64,000 bases of DNA, taken from an uncultured Clostridia bacterium. GTDB lineage: Bacteria > Bacillota > Clostridia > Oscillospirales > Ruminococcaceae. The position numbers and the translations under genes were made by a program. Shown piece after piece: positions 9,247 through 17,679 of this stretch (position 1 is its first letter; each line of letters begins with the position of its first letter). The stretch spans positions 62,001-126,000 of the forward strand of contig CANPZC010000002.1 in assembly GCA_947589355.1 (NCBI GenBank), in the 5' to 3' direction. Below the pieces are notes generated by a model, which ran no database searches, was not told the origin of the DNA, and saw only the letters and a program-made list of their open reading frames with translations.

Positions 9247-9903
9247 TTATTCATTTAATAGTAACTTGGTTATATCCTGCGGTGTGTCCGCAATAAAAAG
9301 GGCGCCTGCGTTTTCAAGCTCTTCGCGGCTTCCGTAGCCGTAAAGCGCGCCTATGCTGTCTATACCGACCTTATGTGCGCCCTCGATATCGTGTATCCTG
9401 TCGCCGATCATCATGGTCTTGCGCTTGTCTGCGTTCAGTATATCCATAACATACTCAATTACCTGATCTTTGTAATCTCGAGAGCCGTCGGGCAGTGCGC
9501 CGCCTATATAGTCAAAATACTTGTCAAGCCTAAAATGCTCCAGTATCTGCTTTGCGATGTTTTCAAGCTTTGAAGTTGCGACCGCAAGCCTCAGCCCTGC
9601 GTTTTTTAGCTCTTTCAGCATATCTTCGATCCCGTCGTATACCGCGTTTTCAAACAGACCTTTTGTAAAGTACCTTTCGCGAAAGTAAGCTATCGCCTTT
9701 ACGGTGTCTTTTTCGTTAAGACCGCAGTCCTGAGCATAAGTTACTTTCAGCGGCGGGCCTATAAATACTCTGTACCAGTCGCGCTCGTAAAGCGGCAGAC
9801 CCATTTTTTCAAATGAGTATACAGCGCAGTTGATTATGCCCTCGGCAGAGTCTGTAAGCGTTCCGTCAAGATCGAACAGAACAGTATCATAATTTTTTGA
9901 CAT
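9247..9903 (-). CDS. HAD-superfamily hydrolase, phosphoglycolate phosphatase-like
   Basis: 218-residue haloacid-dehalogenase-type phosphatase. Motif I is [12 protein letters not shown] (nucleophile and acid/base Asp), motif II is the Thr-Ser pair in [16 protein letters not shown], and motif IV is [14 protein letters not shown] helical cap is inserted after motif I, as in the Gph/PgmB subfamily. The start codon comes directly after the purE stop (no gap), so the two are likely translationally coupled. Being inside the purine operon suggests a sugar-phosphate or nucleotide-monophosphate substrate, but the substrate cannot be read from the sequence. Confidence 0.85.
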   Translation of the reverse strand: MSKNYDTVLFDLDGTLTDSAEGIINCAVYSFEKMGLPLYERDWYRVFIGPPLKVTYAQDCGLNEKDTVKAIAYFRERYFTKGLFENAVYDGIEDMLKELKNAGLRLAVATSKLENIAKQILEHFRLDKYFDYIGGALPDGSRDYKDQVIEYVMDILNADKRKTMMIGDRIHDIEGAHKVGIDSIGALYGYGSREELENAGALFIADTPQDITKLLLNE

Positions 9904-10401
9904 TTATATTTTTGCAACTTCTTCCTGCAAAGCCTTGTCTTTCGCGATAACGCCGTCTATCATAGCTTTCTTTTCATCTTCAAGCTTTGCGGCAAGGGTA
10001 TCATCTGAAAGCGCGAGCATCTGCACAGCCAGAACAGCCGCATTTTTTGCTCCGTTTATTGCAACGGTCGCAACAGGTATTCCGGGCGGCATCATTACCG
10101 TTGCAAGAAGCGCGTCCATTCCCTCCAGCGCGGCGGACTTTATAGGTATGCCTATAACCGGCAGAGTAGTGTTTCCTGCGATAACTCCTGCCAGATGAGC
10201 CGCCATTCCGGCAGCGCAAATAATTACACCAAAGCCGTTTTTCTTTGCGTTTGCGGCAAACTCAGCAGCAAGCTGCGGCGTGCGGTGCGCTGACATTACC
10301 TTACATTCAAACGGTACACCGTATTTTTTCAGCTCTGAAAGCGCGCCTTTAACAACGGGAAAATCGCTGTCCGAGCCCATGATAACAGCTACTTTTTTCA
10401 T
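9904..10401 (-). CDS. purE: N5-CAIR mutase / AIR carboxylase catalytic subunit
   Basis: 165-residue PurE. It starts [17 protein letters not shown] and has the active-site segment [13 protein letters not shown] and the glycine/alanine-rich [15 protein letters not shown] motif. No purK is seen next to it, so whether it works as a mutase with PurK (class I) or directly with CO2 cannot be settled here. I chose the ATG at 10401, which follows AAGGAAG by 9 bases, over a frame extension into the leader. It is the first gene of the purine operon and lies downstream of a long structured leader with a terminator-like hairpin. Confidence 0.96.
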   Translation of the reverse strand: MKKVAVIMGSDSDFPVVKGALSELKKYGVPFECKVMSAHRTPQLAAEFAANAKKNGFGVIICAAGMAAHLAGVIAGNTTLPVIGIPIKSAALEGMDALLATVMMPPGIPVATVAINGAKNAAVLAVQMLALSDDTLAAKLEDEKKAMIDGVIAKDKALQEEVAKI

Positions 10402-10580
10402 AGTACAAACTTCCTTTTCTGTCAAAAAAGATAAGTGCCGCATAAAGCCGCACTTGTTTTCTTATCAATATTTTTCAGGTTTTGCGCAAAATAAATCATA
10501 CGGCTGAAACAGCCGCACAGCAGCCCTGTATCAAAAATGCAAGGTCTTGTCATTATTACGCACCCACCTAAATTTGTCTA
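10402..10580 (-). ncRNA. Structured leader (candidate riboswitch or attenuator) of the purine operon
   Basis: The ~180-base leader between the promoter and purE can form a long-range helix: TTTAGGT (10572-10566) with ACCTGAA (10480-10474), extended after a small internal loop by TGCG (10562-10559) with CGCA (10486-10483). This encloses a perfect small hairpin CGGCTG-TTT-CAGCCG (10501-10515). A terminator-like hairpin follows just before the purE ribosome site. I see none of the consensus blocks of the purine, PRPP (ykkC), ZTP (pfl) or tetrahydrofolate riboswitches. Whether it senses a ligand, a protein or nothing is unknown. Confidence 0.5.
10424..10455 (-). terminator. Terminator-like hairpin in the purE leader (attenuator)
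   Basis: On the minus strand AAGTGCGGC-TTTAT-GCGGCACTT (9-base arms with one mismatch) is followed by ATCTTTTTTG. It lies after the leader structure and before the purE ribosome binding site, so it can only act as an internal, regulated stop for this operon. CAGCCG of the upstream hairpin could compete for the CGGCT in its 5' arm. Confidence 0.6.
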
Positions 10581-10585
10581 TATTT

Positions 10586-10599
10586 ATATTGTACAATAT
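10586..10599. promoter_or_regulatory. Perfect 14-bp palindrome over the purE -10 (candidate operator)
   Basis: ATATTGTACAATAT is its own reverse complement and covers the -10 hexamer of the purine promoter completely. Next to it, inside the spacer, lies TCGAACAAAT, which resembles the CGAAC core of the Bacillus PurR box. The position suits a repressor; the protein is unknown. Confidence 0.5.
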
Positions 10600-10616
10600 T
10601 TGTTCGATATTTTCAA
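10588..10616 (-). promoter_or_regulatory. Vegetative promoter of the purine operon
   Basis: On the minus strand TTGAAA (10616-10611), 17-base spacer, TACAAT (10593-10588). The expected start of transcription is near 10580, giving a leader of about 180 bases before purE. Confidence 0.8.
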
Positions 10617-10681
10617 GCCATTTTATATATAAATTAAATCGAAATTACAAAATGCTATTAGTCATTTTAGACAAATTTCTG

Positions 10682-10909
10682 TCAGAACATTATGTCAGAG
10701 TACGATATGTTGTTGCCGCCGCGCCCCTGTATATCTATATATGATGAGAGAGAAGATGGTGTGCATAAAGGCAGCTGCGTGCAAAGAAGCGTTTTCCGTG
10801 TGTCCCGTTCCAAAGAAGAAAACTGCGCCATTGTAAGTTCGTCAGCTGACAGAGCTTTGCTTAAAGCAATCGGCATTTCTCCGCCGCGTGTGAATATCCT
10901 GTTTGTCAT
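10682..10909 (-). CDS. Small protein of unknown function (75 aa)
   Basis: The ATG is preceded by AGAGGTGATATAA, a very good ribosome site, which is the main evidence that this frame is real. The opposite-strand frame over the same bases has no such site. The product begins MTNRIFTRGGEMPIALSKAL and has a helical-looking stretch, DELTMAQFSSLERDTRKTLL. That stretch is faintly like the short C-terminal module of YdeI/OmdA-type proteins, but the match is too weak for a name. No membrane segment or signal peptide. It is transcribed divergently from rsmA and upstream of the purine promoter. Confidence 0.55.
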   Translation of the reverse strand: MTNRIFTRGGEMPIALSKALSADELTMAQFSSLERDTRKTLLCTQLPLCTPSSLSSYIDIQGRGGNNISYSDIMF

Positions 10910-10958
10910 TTATATCACCTCTTAAAAATAGTTTTATCACTTTGTGCGGCGATTATCC

Positions 10959-10987
10959 TTGACAAATCAACAAAAATAGAATAGAAT
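10959..10987 (+). promoter_or_regulatory. Vegetative promoter of rsmA
   Basis: TTGACA (10959-10964), 17-base spacer, TAGAAT (10982-10987), about 30 bases before the rsmA start codon, with AAGGAG between. Confidence 0.8.
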
Positions 10988-11019
10988 ATCTCTATAGACA
11001 TTAAGGAGTTAATTTTTGT

Positions 11020-11880
11020 ATGGAAGATCTGACAAATATCAGCGTTATAAAAAAGCTTTTTGAAGAAAGCGGTTTCAGCTTTTCAAAGGCGCTGGGGCAA
11101 AATTTTCTTATAAATCCTACAGTATGCCCTAAAATTGCCGAAATGGGCGGCGCTGACAGCGAACACGGCATTTTAGAGATCGGCACGGGCGTTGGTGTTT
11201 TGACAAATGAACTTGCAAAACGCGCTAAAAAAGTTGTTGCAATTGAAATTGATACGCGCCTTAGACCTATACTTTCTCAAACGCTGAAAGAATACGACAA
11301 TGTAAAGGTCATTTTTGCAGACATTATGAAGACTGACCTGAACAAAGTTATCAGCGAGAATTTTGATGGACTGAGAGTTTCTGTGTGCGCAAATCTTCCG
11401 TATTATATAACTTCACCTGTGATAATGATGCTGCTGGAACAGCGTCTGCCGCTTGACAGCATAACTGTTATGGTGCAGAAAGAAGCAAGCGTGCGGTTGT
11501 GCGCTCCGCTGCCCAGCAGAGAAGCAGGCGCCGTAACGGTGGCGGTGAATTATTACGCAGAGCCTGAAATGCTTTTTAATGTATCACGAGGCAGTTTTAT
11601 GCCGTCACCTAATGTTGACAGCTGCGTTATAAGGCTGCAGCTGAATAATGATACACCAAAAGGCGTTGCAAACGAGGAGTTTTTCTTCAAAACAGTAAAA
11701 GGCGCGTTCTCTCAGCGGCGAAAAACTCTTGCAAATTCGGTTTCTTCTGCTATGAATATCGATAAGCAGACTGTAAACAGCGCTATTGCATCAATAGGTC
11801 TGCCGCAGACTATAAGACCCGAAAACCTGACTATGGGGCAGTTCATTGCTTTTTCAAACGCTCTGGAAAGCATAATATAG
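11020..11880 (+). CDS. rsmA: 16S rRNA (A1518/A1519) dimethyltransferase
   Basis: 286-residue KsgA/RsmA enzyme that dimethylates two adjacent adenines near the 3' end of 16S rRNA late in 30S assembly, using S-adenosylmethionine. It has the family start FSFSKALGQNFLINP, the SAM motif ILEIGTGVGVLTNELA, the acidic residue in VVAIEID, and the target-adenine motif CANLPYYITSPV (NLPY). The C-terminal domain carries FSQRRKTLANS. Length is normal. The ATG follows TTAAGGAGTT. It is followed after about 140 bases by spoIIE, which has its own promoter. Confidence 0.97.
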   Translation: MEDLTNISVIKKLFEESGFSFSKALGQNFLINPTVCPKIAEMGGADSEHGILEIGTGVGVLTNELAKRAKKVVAIEIDTRLRPILSQTLKEYDNVKVIFADIMKTDLNKVISENFDGLRVSVCANLPYYITSPVIMMLLEQRLPLDSITVMVQKEASVRLCAPLPSREAGAVTVAVNYYAEPEMLFNVSRGSFMPSPNVDSCVIRLQLNNDTPKGVANEEFFFKTVKGAFSQRRKTLANSVSSAMNIDKQTVNSAIASIGLPQTIRPENLTMGQFIAFSNALESII

Positions 11881-11948
11881 TAAATATTATCCGTACTTTT
11901 AATATGTGCGGATATTTATTTTGCTCAATATTACGCGCATAACACAAA

Positions 11949-11981
11949 ATGACAATATTTGCCAATTCTTTTTGCTATAAT
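11949..11981 (+). promoter_or_regulatory. spoIIE promoter with 21-bp spacing and Spo0A-like boxes
   Basis: ATGACA (11949-11954) and TATAAT (11976-11981) are separated by 21 bases. This is too long for ordinary sigma-A activity, but it is the spacing known for Spo0A-activated sigma-A promoters such as Bacillus spoIIE and spoIIG. Two heptamers, TGACAAT (11950) and TGCCAAT (11960), lie exactly 10 bases apart over the -35 and resemble degenerate 0A boxes (TGTCGAA). Confidence 0.5.
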
Positions 11982-12018
11982 GTTTTCATATAGAAAAACA
12001 ACAAAAGGGATGACAAAA

Positions 12019-14298
12019 ATGAATGGTAGGACAAAAGGTAAATTTTCAAAAGAACATACTGCATTTGCGGCGGTATCATCTGTATTTCAGATACTGCTCG
12101 CATTCATCAGCGCACGCGCACAGCTTGTGGGTATGCCGTCGGTGCTTGGCATCGCGGTTATAGCTTCTTCGGGGCGGTGCGCGCTTTTATGCTATCTTGC
12201 GGCAATTGCAGGAACGGTAATGCTCGGCACGCTTGACGACATGGTGTTTCAAGCCGCAGCTATGACGCTCGTAATGGGTTTTCGCTCTCTTTATTCAATA
12301 AGCAGAAAGAAAACAGACCCCTCGGGCAGTGCGGTATTTACCGTAGTGGGAATGACCGTGGCTCTTGCGATAGTTTCAATATTTTTTGAAATATCTGCGC
12401 GTGAGATGATATACTATGTAAGCGGCATAGTTATTTGCGCGGCAATATCGTATTTTGCCGTTTCGGCTAAGAACAGAACAGATGCAAACGGTCTGCTTGA
12501 TATAAACGGCAGGCATGGTATTTCGCTTGCGGTGCTTTATGTAGCTGCGGTATCTCTGCTAACATCAGTTAGTATTTTTGGATTTAACGCAGGCAGGATA
12601 TTCGGCTCGGTGGTGCTGCTTTGCGCGGCAACAAAATACAGGCACATAGGCGGCGCGGTAATGGGCGCGCTTACCACCTGCGGCGTGCTGCTATGTTCTG
12701 TAGAAACGGCAGGAAACACTTTGCTTCTGGCAACGGCAGGGCTTATATGCGGCGCGGTATCTGCGGCTGGAAGTTTTGCTATGGTGCTGACATTTTTGAT
12801 AGCTTCAATAATGGGGCTTGTGGTGATCGGTATAAACGCCGACACCTTTATGATGCTCAAAGATGTAGCGATCGCCGCGGTGCTTTTCAGCTGTCTGCCT
12901 GCAAATTTTGTAAGAAAACTATTGAACCACATCGGCGGCGACACCAACGCCATAAGCATTGTGGGACAAGCTGCTTCCTCGCGGCTGAATTTTGCATCTA
13001 AAACTTTGGGCGGCATACGAAACCAGCTTGACGAGATAGCAGAAGTTATAAGAAAAAAGTCGGTGCAGACGGATATACAGACTATCGCAGGCAACAGGGT
13101 ATGCCTTGAATGCGCAGGCTGCAAAAGCTGTTGGAAAGAAAACCCCGGCGAAACGGTAAGCGCATTTACCAGCCTTGAAGAAAAGGTAGAAAGATACGGA
13201 AAAATACGAAACGCAGATGTTTCGGCGTGTATGCCCGAATGCCGCAAAACAGGCGAGCTTACAAAGGCTTTCAATACGGGCTATCAGGAAAAACTTTATG
13301 AATACACAAACGGCGTAAGGGCAGGGGAACTGCGCGAAGTGGTAACTCAGCAGCTTTCCGCCATGGAAGATATACTAAGCGATCTGTCGCACAGGATATG
13401 CCAGATGTCAAGTGTTGACCCGTCGCTTTCGGAACGCGTAAGGACGGCTGCTGTGCGGCTGGGCTGCAAAAATGCCAAAGCGTGCGTAAGCTGCGATGAA
13501 AATAAAAACTACCGCGCGGAGCTGTTTATTCCCAACCTCAGCAAGATAGACACCGTGAAACTTACCGTCGAAGTCAGTGAGATACTTAACGTTGATATGG
13601 AACTGCCGACCGCGACTTCATCTGACGGCATTACAAAACTTATCTTTACACCTATGCCCGAATACAAAATAGAGATAGGTATGTGGCAGTCTTCCAGCAA
13701 CAACGACATATACTGCGGCGATACCGTGGAACTTGTAGAGCTTAATTCATGCGAAGAATATGTGGTGCTTTCCGACGGCATGGGGACGGGCAAGCGCGCT
13801 AAACTTGACTCTATGCTTGCATCGGGTCTTGCAAGAAAGCTTCTGAAAGCAGGTATAAGCTGTCAGACGGGCATACGCATGATAAATTCGGTGATGAGAG
13901 TAAAAGGCTGGGAAGAATCTTTTTCAACTATCGATGTTGCTCATTTTGATCTGCGGCGCGGCGTGTGCGAGTTTGTAAAGGCAGGCGCGGCTTCAAGTTA
14001 TCTTGTAAGAGATGAAACTATACGCTCTTTCACGCTGGATTCACTGCCGCTGGGGATCCTTTCGGAAACTGATATTTCATCGGAGCGCGTAAAGCTTTTT
14101 GACAAGGATATTATAATACTTGCTTCCGACGGGATAGGCAGCAGCCCTGAGAACGCGATTCTTTCTGCCGCAGCGCAGGGCGATAAAAACTCAGATAAAC
14201 TTGCGGCTGAGATAGGAAGTTTTTTTGTTCCCGAAAGCGGTGAAGTGCGCCGCGATGATGTGACAGTGGCGGTAATAAAAGTTTGTGCATTGGTTTAA
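12019..14298 (+). CDS. spoIIE: Stage II sporulation protein E (PP2C-type phosphatase)
   Basis: 759-residue membrane phosphatase that, in known spore formers, dephosphorylates SpoIIAA in the forespore and so activates sigma-F. The N-terminal ~310 residues hold about ten hydrophobic segments. A middle region follows with a cysteine cluster (CLECAGCKSCW, later CMPEC). The C-terminal PP2C domain has YVVLSDGMGTGKRA (metal-binding Asp), FVKAGAASSYLV, LPLGIL and IILASDGIGSS. This order is that of SpoIIE. I chose ATG 12019, about 9 bases after AAAAGGG; an earlier in-frame start has no ribosome site and overlaps the promoter. Expression is probably Spo0A-dependent, judging from the promoter. Confidence 0.93.
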   Translation: MNGRTKGKFSKEHTAFAAVSSVFQILLAFISARAQLVGMPSVLGIAVIASSGRCALLCYLAAIAGTVMLGTLDDMVFQAAAMTLVMGFRSLYSISRKKTDPSGSAVFTVVGMTVALAIVSIFFEISAREMIYYVSGIVICAAISYFAVSAKNRTDANGLLDINGRHGISLAVLYVAAVSLLTSVSIFGFNAGRIFGSVVLLCAATKYRHIGGAVMGALTTCGVLLCSVETAGNTLLLATAGLICGAVSAAGSFAMVLTFLIASIMGLVVIGINADTFMMLKDVAIAAVLFSCLPANFVRKLLNHIGGDTNAISIVGQAASSRLNFASKTLGGIRNQLDEIAEVIRKKSVQTDIQTIAGNRVCLECAGCKSCWKENPGETVSAFTSLEEKVERYGKIRNADVSACMPECRKTGELTKAFNTGYQEKLYEYTNGVRAGELREVVTQQLSAMEDILSDLSHRICQMSSVDPSLSERVRTAAVRLGCKNAKACVSCDENKNYRAELFIPNLSKIDTVKLTVEVSEILNVDMELPTATSSDGITKLIFTPMPEYKIEIGMWQSSSNNDIYCGDTVELVELNSCEEYVVLSDGMGTGKRAKLDSMLASGLARKLLKAGISCQTGIRMINSVMRVKGWEESFSTIDVAHFDLRRGVCEFVKAGAASSYLVRDETIRSFTLDSLPLGILSETDISSERVKLFDKDIIILASDGIGSSPENAILSAAAQGDKNSDKLAAEIGSFFVPESGEVRRDDVTVAVIKVCALV

Positions 14299-14405
14299 CT
14301 GATTTTTGACCTGTTATAAATGTTAAATGTTGGTAATATTTTTGTCAAAATAACCAAAAGTGCCTGCTCAAATATGTGGGATTATTAGAACATTCTATAA
14401 AACTC

Positions 14406-14434
14406 TTGAAAAAAATATTAAAATGGCGTACAAT
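14406..14434 (+). promoter_or_regulatory. Promoter of the glycogen operon
   Basis: TTGAAA (14406-14411), 17-base spacer, TACAAT (14429-14434), about 30 bases before the glgB start. I see no operator-like repeat. The rest of the 14299-14464 gap is AT-rich without clear structure. Confidence 0.75.
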
Positions 14435-14464
14435 TATATTATAAAAATATAGGAGGTAGACATT

Positions 14465-16441
14465 TTGACAGGTTCAAAACAGATACCAAAAGATTATCAG
14501 ATACCATTATACTTGTTCCACGACGGCGCAAACTTTAAAGCAGGGGAATTTTTTGGTTCTCACAAGGGAGTAAAAGACGGCGTGGAGGGTTATTATTTCC
14601 GCGTGTGGGCGCCCCATGCTAAAAAAGTTTCGGTTGTTGGTGAATTCAACGACTGGAACGACAACGCAAACCCTATGGAGCTTATTGCCGATACCGAGGT
14701 GTGGGAAGCTTTTATAAGCGGTCTGAAGATCTATGACACTTACAAATACAGTATTCTCGGCTGTGATGATAAGATACATCTGAAAGCCGACCCCTATGGC
14801 GTTCATATGGAAACCGCGCCGAATACCGCCACCAAGATATTTGATCTTGACAACTATAAGTGGAAAGACAAAAAGTGGCAGGACGAAAAGGCAAAGTCGA
14901 CCCCATATGATTCAGCCATGAACATTTACGAGGTGCACCTCAATTCATGGAGGCAGTACCCCGACGGTATGTATTTCAGCTACACTAAATTTGCCGAGAG
15001 CATAATACCGTATCTTAAAGAAATGAGCTATACTCATATCGAGTTCATGCCGCTTGCCGAATACCCGTTTGACGGCTCATGGGGCTATCAGGGCATAGGC
15101 TATTTTGCGCCGACCTCGCGTTTCGGTACGCCGTTTGACCTTATGGAAATGATAGATATGTTCCATGAGGCAGGCATAGGCGTTATACTTGACTGGGTGC
15201 CTGCGCACTTCCCGAAAGATGCTCCGGGTCTTTATGAGTTTGACGGCTCATGCTGCTATGAATACACCGACCCGAAGAAGAGAGATCACCTTTCTTGGGG
15301 AACAAGAGTGTTTGACTATGGCAGGAATGAAGTAATTTCGTTCCTCATCTCAAACGCAATACACTGGCTCAGCAAGTTCCATATCGACGGTCTGAGAGTA
15401 GATGCGGTGGCTTCTATGCTGTATCTTGACTATGACAGACGTGACGGAGAGTGGACTCCCAACGTTTACGGCGGTCATGAAAATCTTGAAGCTATAGAGT
15501 TTCTTAAAAAGCTCAATTCCGCAGTGTTCAAAGAATTTCCTAACGCGCTGATGATAGCGGAAGAATCGACCGCGTGGCCTTTGGTCACAAAGCCTACCGA
15601 CATCGGCGGACTTGGTTTCAACTTCAAGTGGAACATGGGCTGGATGAACGATATGCTCAAATATATGGCGCTTGATCCGATACACAGGGCTTTCCACCAC
15701 GATATGCTGACGTTCTCGTTCTTCTATGCTTTCTCGGAAAACTTCATTCTGCCTATATCGCATGACGAGGTAGTTCACGGAAAAGGTTCGCTCATCAACA
15801 AGATGTACGGCGACATGGACGCAAAGTTTGCTCAGGACAGAGCATTCATGGCGTATATGATGGCTCACCCGGGCAAGAAGCTTACCTTTATGGGCAGCGA
15901 ATTTGCACAGGTAAGAGAATGGGATTATGAAAACGGTCTTGAATGGTTCATGATAGACGAGTTTGAAAATCACAGGAATTTCCAAGCCTATATCAAAACG
16001 CTGAACAAGTTCTATAAAGATAATCCTCCGTTCTGGCAGGTCGATTACTCGTGGGAGGGCTTCAACTGGATCTCTAATGACGACTACAGACAGAGTATCA
16101 TAATATTCAGACGTATTGACAGAAAAGGCAACGAGGTCGTTGTAGTATGCAACTTTGTGCCTGTCGGCAGATCAAATTACTGCTTCGGCGTACCTTACAA
16201 GGGAACATACACCGAGGTGCTCAATTCATCATCGCGTGACGGTTCGCCGTATCTCAACGGTACTGTAAAAACACAGGACGTTCCTATGCACGGTTACGAG
16301 CAGTCTATATCTATCGAGATACCGCCGTTTTCGGTCATGTACTTCAAGCACAAGAAAGCTCCGACAAGAAAGAAAGCAGCAGCAAAAGCTGTGGCTGACA
16401 AGTCTGACGAAACTAAAACGACAGATAAGAAAACAAAATAA
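14465..16441 (+). CDS. glgB: 1,4-alpha-glucan branching enzyme
   Basis: 658-residue GH13 enzyme that makes alpha-1,6 branches in glycogen. An N-terminal CBM48 (about residues 20-130, with VEGYYFRVWAPHAKKVSVVGEFNDW) is followed by the GH13 barrel: EFMPLAEYPFDGSWGYQGIGYFAPT cut by several conserved residues, the nucleophile in IDGLRVDAVASM, the acid in MIAEESTAWP, and LPISHDEVVHGKGSL. A lysine-rich tail of about 25 residues (APTRKKAAAKAV onward) is extra. The start is TTG 14465, eight bases after AGGAGG; no ATG is better placed. First gene of glgB-glgC-glgD-glgA. Confidence 0.96.
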   Translation: MTGSKQIPKDYQIPLYLFHDGANFKAGEFFGSHKGVKDGVEGYYFRVWAPHAKKVSVVGEFNDWNDNANPMELIADTEVWEAFISGLKIYDTYKYSILGCDDKIHLKADPYGVHMETAPNTATKIFDLDNYKWKDKKWQDEKAKSTPYDSAMNIYEVHLNSWRQYPDGMYFSYTKFAESIIPYLKEMSYTHIEFMPLAEYPFDGSWGYQGIGYFAPTSRFGTPFDLMEMIDMFHEAGIGVILDWVPAHFPKDAPGLYEFDGSCCYEYTDPKKRDHLSWGTRVFDYGRNEVISFLISNAIHWLSKFHIDGLRVDAVASMLYLDYDRRDGEWTPNVYGGHENLEAIEFLKKLNSAVFKEFPNALMIAEESTAWPLVTKPTDIGGLGFNFKWNMGWMNDMLKYMALDPIHRAFHHDMLTFSFFYAFSENFILPISHDEVVHGKGSLINKMYGDMDAKFAQDRAFMAYMMAHPGKKLTFMGSEFAQVREWDYENGLEWFMIDEFENHRNFQAYIKTLNKFYKDNPPFWQVDYSWEGFNWISNDDYRQSIIIFRRIDRKGNEVVVVCNFVPVGRSNYCFGVPYKGTYTEVLNSSSRDGSPYLNGTVKTQDVPMHGYEQSISIEIPPFSVMYFKHKKAPTRKKAAAKAVADKSDETKTTDKKTK

Positions 16442-16463
16442 TATAAATGGTTGGTGAATGACA

Positions 16464-17666
16464 ATGTTTAACAAAAAAGAATGTGTAGCAATGTTGCTTG
16501 CAGGCGGACAGGGAAGTCGTCTGTATGCGCTCACGCAGTCGGTGGCAAAGCCCGCCGTACCGTTTGGCGCAAAGTACAGGATAATTGATTTTCCTCTTTC
16601 CAACTGCATCAACTCGGGCATTGATACTGTAGGCGTTCTGACACAGTATCAGCCGCTCGTACTCAATGAGTACATCGGAAACGGTCAGCCTTGGGACCTT
16701 GACCGTATCCACGGTGGTGTTCATGTGCTTCCGCCTTATCAGAAAGCTTCGGGTTCTGACTGGTATTCCGGCACTGCGAATGCTATCTATCAGAACATAT
16801 CGTTTATGGACAGATATGACCCCGAGTATGTAATAATACTTTCGGGCGACCATATCTACAAAATGGACTATGATAAGATGCTTACCTATCACAAGCAGAA
16901 CAATGCAGCGTGCACCATTGCCGTTATAGATGTTCCGCTGGAAGAAGCTTCGCGTTTCGGCATAATGTTTGCACGCGACGACGGCGAGATATATGACTTT
17001 GTTGAAAAGCCGAAAGAACCCAAGTCAACGCTGGCATCTATGGGTATATACATCTTTACTTATTCAAAGCTGAAAGAATACCTTATCGCCAACGAAAACG
17101 ACAAGGACGCCACTAAGGACTTCGGCAACAACATTATACCTGCGTTGCTTGCAAATAATGAGCGCGTATGGGCTTACCGCTTTGACGGATACTGGAAAGA
17201 CGTTGGAACGATAGATTCTTTGTGGGAAGCAAATATGGATCTTATCAATCCGAAGATCCCTATAGACCTTTACGATCCCGACTGGAAGATCTATTCGCGC
17301 AACCCCGTTATGCCGCCGCAGAGCATAGGTAAGAATGCTGCTGTTCAGAACTCTGTTGTTACCGAGGGCTGCTACATAGACGGAAGCGTTGAATTTTCTA
17401 TGATCTCAAACGGCGTTACCATTGAAGAGGGCGCAATTGTGCTCGATTCTATACTTATGCCGGGCTGTGTTATCAAGAAGAACGCTAAGATAGAGTATGC
17501 TATAGTCGGTGAAAATTCAGTTATCGAAGAAAATGCTCAGGTAGGTTCACGCCCCGAAAACGTTGAGAACAGAGACGAATGGGGAATTGCCGTTGTAGGT
17601 CATAACCTTACTGTTTCTTCCGGCTCTTATATAAAGCCGAAGCAGATCATTTCACAGAGCATATAA
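16464..17666 (+). CDS. glgC: Glucose-1-phosphate adenylyltransferase, catalytic subunit
   Basis: 400-residue enzyme that forms ADP-glucose from glucose-1-phosphate and ATP, the committed step of glycogen synthesis. It has the nucleotide-binding loop [15 protein letters not shown], then [39 protein letters not shown], and VEKPKEPKS (sugar-phosphate site). A C-terminal left-handed beta-helix follows, with hexapeptide-like repeats. I prefer ATG 16464, seven bases after GGTG, over ATG 16458 which lies too close. It is followed after 13 bases by the non-catalytic homolog glgD. Confidence 0.96.
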   Translation: MFNKKECVAMLLAGGQGSRLYALTQSVAKPAVPFGAKYRIIDFPLSNCINSGIDTVGVLTQYQPLVLNEYIGNGQPWDLDRIHGGVHVLPPYQKASGSDWYSGTANAIYQNISFMDRYDPEYVIILSGDHIYKMDYDKMLTYHKQNNAACTIAVIDVPLEEASRFGIMFARDDGEIYDFVEKPKEPKSTLASMGIYIFTYSKLKEYLIANENDKDATKDFGNNIIPALLANNERVWAYRFDGYWKDVGTIDSLWEANMDLINPKIPIDLYDPDWKIYSRNPVMPPQSIGKNAAVQNSVVTEGCYIDGSVEFSMISNGVTIEEGAIVLDSILMPGCVIKKNAKIEYAIVGENSVIEENAQVGSRPENVENRDEWGIAVVGHNLTVSSGSYIKPKQIISQSI

Positions 17667-17679
17667 GGGGGAGATAGAA

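Noticed and set aside
10402-10580. Known riboswitch class (purine, PRPP/ykkC, ZTP/pfl, THF) in the purE leader
   Set aside because: The conserved sequence blocks of these classes that I know are not present; only generic structure and a terminator are seen.
10692-10925. 77-codon open frame on the plus strand between purE and rsmA
   Set aside because: It overlaps the minus-strand 75-codon gene that has a strong ribosome site; the plus-strand frame has no ribosome site and overlaps the rsmA upstream region.
15350-15985. 211-codon minus-strand open frame inside glgB
   Set aside because: Antisense shadow of the conserved GH13 domain.
16330-16441. Lysine-rich tail of glgB as a frameshift artefact
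   Set aside because: Frame stays open with normal codon use to a proper stop, and glgC follows at the expected distance; low-complexity tails occur in this protein family.
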